In this document: positions 5,891 to 6,887 of the stretch, piece by piece
How positions within the stretch are numbered: the first letter of the stretch is position 1
How the letters are laid out: each line of letters opens with the position of its first letter
Origin: Bacteroides sp.
GTDB taxonomy: Bacteria > Bacteroidota > Bacteroidia > Bacteroidales > SM23-62
Length of the DNA stretch: 6,887 nucleotides
Reading direction: 5' to 3'
Assembly (NCBI GenBank): GCA_030589965.1
Contig: JAUUZM010000178.1
Location: 1 to 6,887, forward strand
Translations under genes and position numbers: made by a program
Notes under the pieces: generated by a model
Database searches by the model: none
Told to the model about the DNA's origin: nothing
The model's input: the letters and a program-made list of their open reading frames with translations, nothing else

Positions 5891-6887
5891 TGAGAGCATT
5901 AATATTCTTGTCCCTTTTTCTTTTTTTCTCCTGTAAACCTTCAGGCGAAAAAAAATCCAGTACAGACACTTCAGAAAATAAAGTACCGGCTGCCACTACC
6001 CTCACATCATTTGAGGGTAATGCAGCCCTGCTCCTTACTCAACTCCGGGAACAGGGGGATTATGTTCAAAGCAGGCAGTATCCCAGCATGATTAAGCCTG
6101 CTACGGTTTACGAGGAAGTTGAAGGTAATAACCTCATAATTGATCTCAGAAACCCTGAGACTTTTCAAAAGGGGCATATCAAAGGGGCCATTAATATTGA
6201 GATGAACAATCTCCTCTCCTATTTCGAGAATGATATTATTCCTTTTAAGTATGATAAAATTATTCTTGTATGTAACGGGGGACAAAGGACTTCTTACGCT
6301 ACAAGCCTTTTAAGACTTATTGGATACGGGAACGTATATTCCATGCGCTGGGGAATGGCAGGATGGAACTCTGATTTTGCAGGTCATATCAAGGACCATA
6401 ACTTATCAAGCGATTATCAGGAAAAATTGTTTACCGAAAGTCCGGAAAAACCTGCCTCATACAATCAACCGATAATTGAATCCGGCACCACCACAGGTGA
6501 AGAACTCCTTAAGGAAAGAGTATCCCAGCTTTTAGCCACAAGCCCTAAAGAGATTTTCATAAAGAGTCCGGTACTATTTGAAAACCCTGACAAGTACTTC
6601 ATCATTAACTTTGAGAGGAAAGACAAGTATGAATCGGGACATATTCCTGGTGCCTATCGTTATAAACAGCAAGGAACACTCGGAATCCCATCAGAAATGG
6701 GCACATTGCCAACTGATCAGACCATTGTAATGTATTGTGGTACAGGGATGTCTTCTGCATTTGCTACTGCCTACTTAAGGCTTTTCGGATATGATGCAAA
6801 ATCTCTCTCCTACGGAAACAATAGTTTTATGCATCAGAAGATGTTAGATGAAAAGGAGACCCTGTCATGGCATCCATTTACGGATGA
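5890..6887 (+). CDS. Lipoprotein with two rhodanese (sulfurtransferase) domains, 3'-truncated at window edge
   Basis: The frame starts at ATG 5890, which overlaps the previous stop, and stays open to the window end (332 codons seen). MRALIFLSLFLFFSC is a short type II signal peptide with lipidated Cys15, so the protein should be anchored in the envelope outside the cytoplasm. Domain 1 (about residues 60-165) has LIIDLRNPETF, GHIKGAINI and the active-site loop CNGGQRTSYA with Cys128. Domain 2 (about 205-330) has GHIPGAYRYKQ and the loop CGTGMSSAFA with Cys283, close to the CGxGxT/S loops of thiosulfate sulfurtransferases. Its first motif is degenerate (IINFERKDKY in place of the usual D-R/V-R). 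Rhodaneses carry a persulfide on this Cys and move sulfane sulfur between donors and acceptors such as thiosulfate or cyanide. Because both cysteines are present, both domains may be active, unlike classic tandem rhodaneses in which usually only the second is. The substrate and the C-terminal end are unknown. Confidence 0.88.
   Translation, partial: MRALIFLSLFLFFSCKPSGEKKSSTDTSENKVPAATTLTSFEGNAALLLTQLREQGDYVQSRQYPSMIKPATVYEEVEGNNLIIDLRNPETFQKGHIKGAINIEMNNLLSYFENDIIPFKYDKIILVCNGGQRTSYATSLLRLIGYGNVYSMRWGMAGWNSDFAGHIKDHNLSSDYQEKLFTESPEKPASYNQPIIESGTTTGEELLKERVSQLLATSPKEIFIKSPVLFENPDKYFIINFERKDKYESGHIPGAYRYKQQGTLGIPSEMGTLPTDQTIVMYCGTGMSSAFATAYLRLFGYDAKSLSYGNNSFMHQKMLDEKETLSWHPFTD

Noticed and set aside
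6007..6285. Minus-strand frame of 92 codons within the rhodanese gene
   Set aside because: It is antisense to a strongly supported rhodanese domain with its active-site loop; a shadow frame.

Overview
The window looks like a chromosomal segment of a Bacteroidota bacterium, probably from the Bacteroidales/Marinilabiliales side, although the exact lineage cannot be fixed from the sequence alone. The reasons are moderately AT-rich DNA, starts that lack a Shine-Dalgarno sequence and follow A/T-rich leaders, four consecutive genes with lipoprotein signal peptides, and a large secreted Tyr/Gly/His- and Ser-rich protein. No tRNA, rRNA, CRISPR array, transposase or other mobile element was seen.

Layout: (1) Bases 1-834 (+) hold the C-terminal 277 codons of a DUF763 protein, cut at the left edge. 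It contains a helix-hairpin-helix-like GLGPKT segment and ends in QLSLFS, which matches the beta-sliding-clamp-binding consensus. (2) Bases 857-3229 (-) encode a 790-residue secreted protein. It has three internal repeats of about 75 residues, then a Tyr/Gly/His-rich segment, then a Ser/Arg-rich tail. It converges on the DUF763 gene with a 22-bp gap, and a strong minus-strand intrinsic terminator lies inside the DUF763 coding sequence (784-830). (3) A divergent intergenic region of about 270 bp follows. (4) Bases 3501-4073 and 4169-4705 (+) are two small lipoprotein genes that are diverged paralogs. The second is followed by a near-perfect 24-bp hairpin (4728-4780), perhaps a terminator. (5) Bases 4853-5890 (+) encode a lipoprotein built from about nine YD/RHS-like strand repeats. 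It overlaps by one base (TAATG) the start of (6), a lipoprotein with two rhodanese domains that runs off the right edge (5890-6887).

How the genes work together: the plus-strand block from 3501 is a cluster of cell-envelope lipoproteins. The YD-repeat and double-rhodanese genes are probably translationally coupled and so may act together in the periplasm or at the outer membrane. Both rhodanese domains keep their active-site cysteine (C128 and C283), so extracytoplasmic sulfur-transfer chemistry is the most concrete biochemical prediction. The functions of the paired small lipoproteins, the YD-repeat partner and the large secreted protein are unknown.
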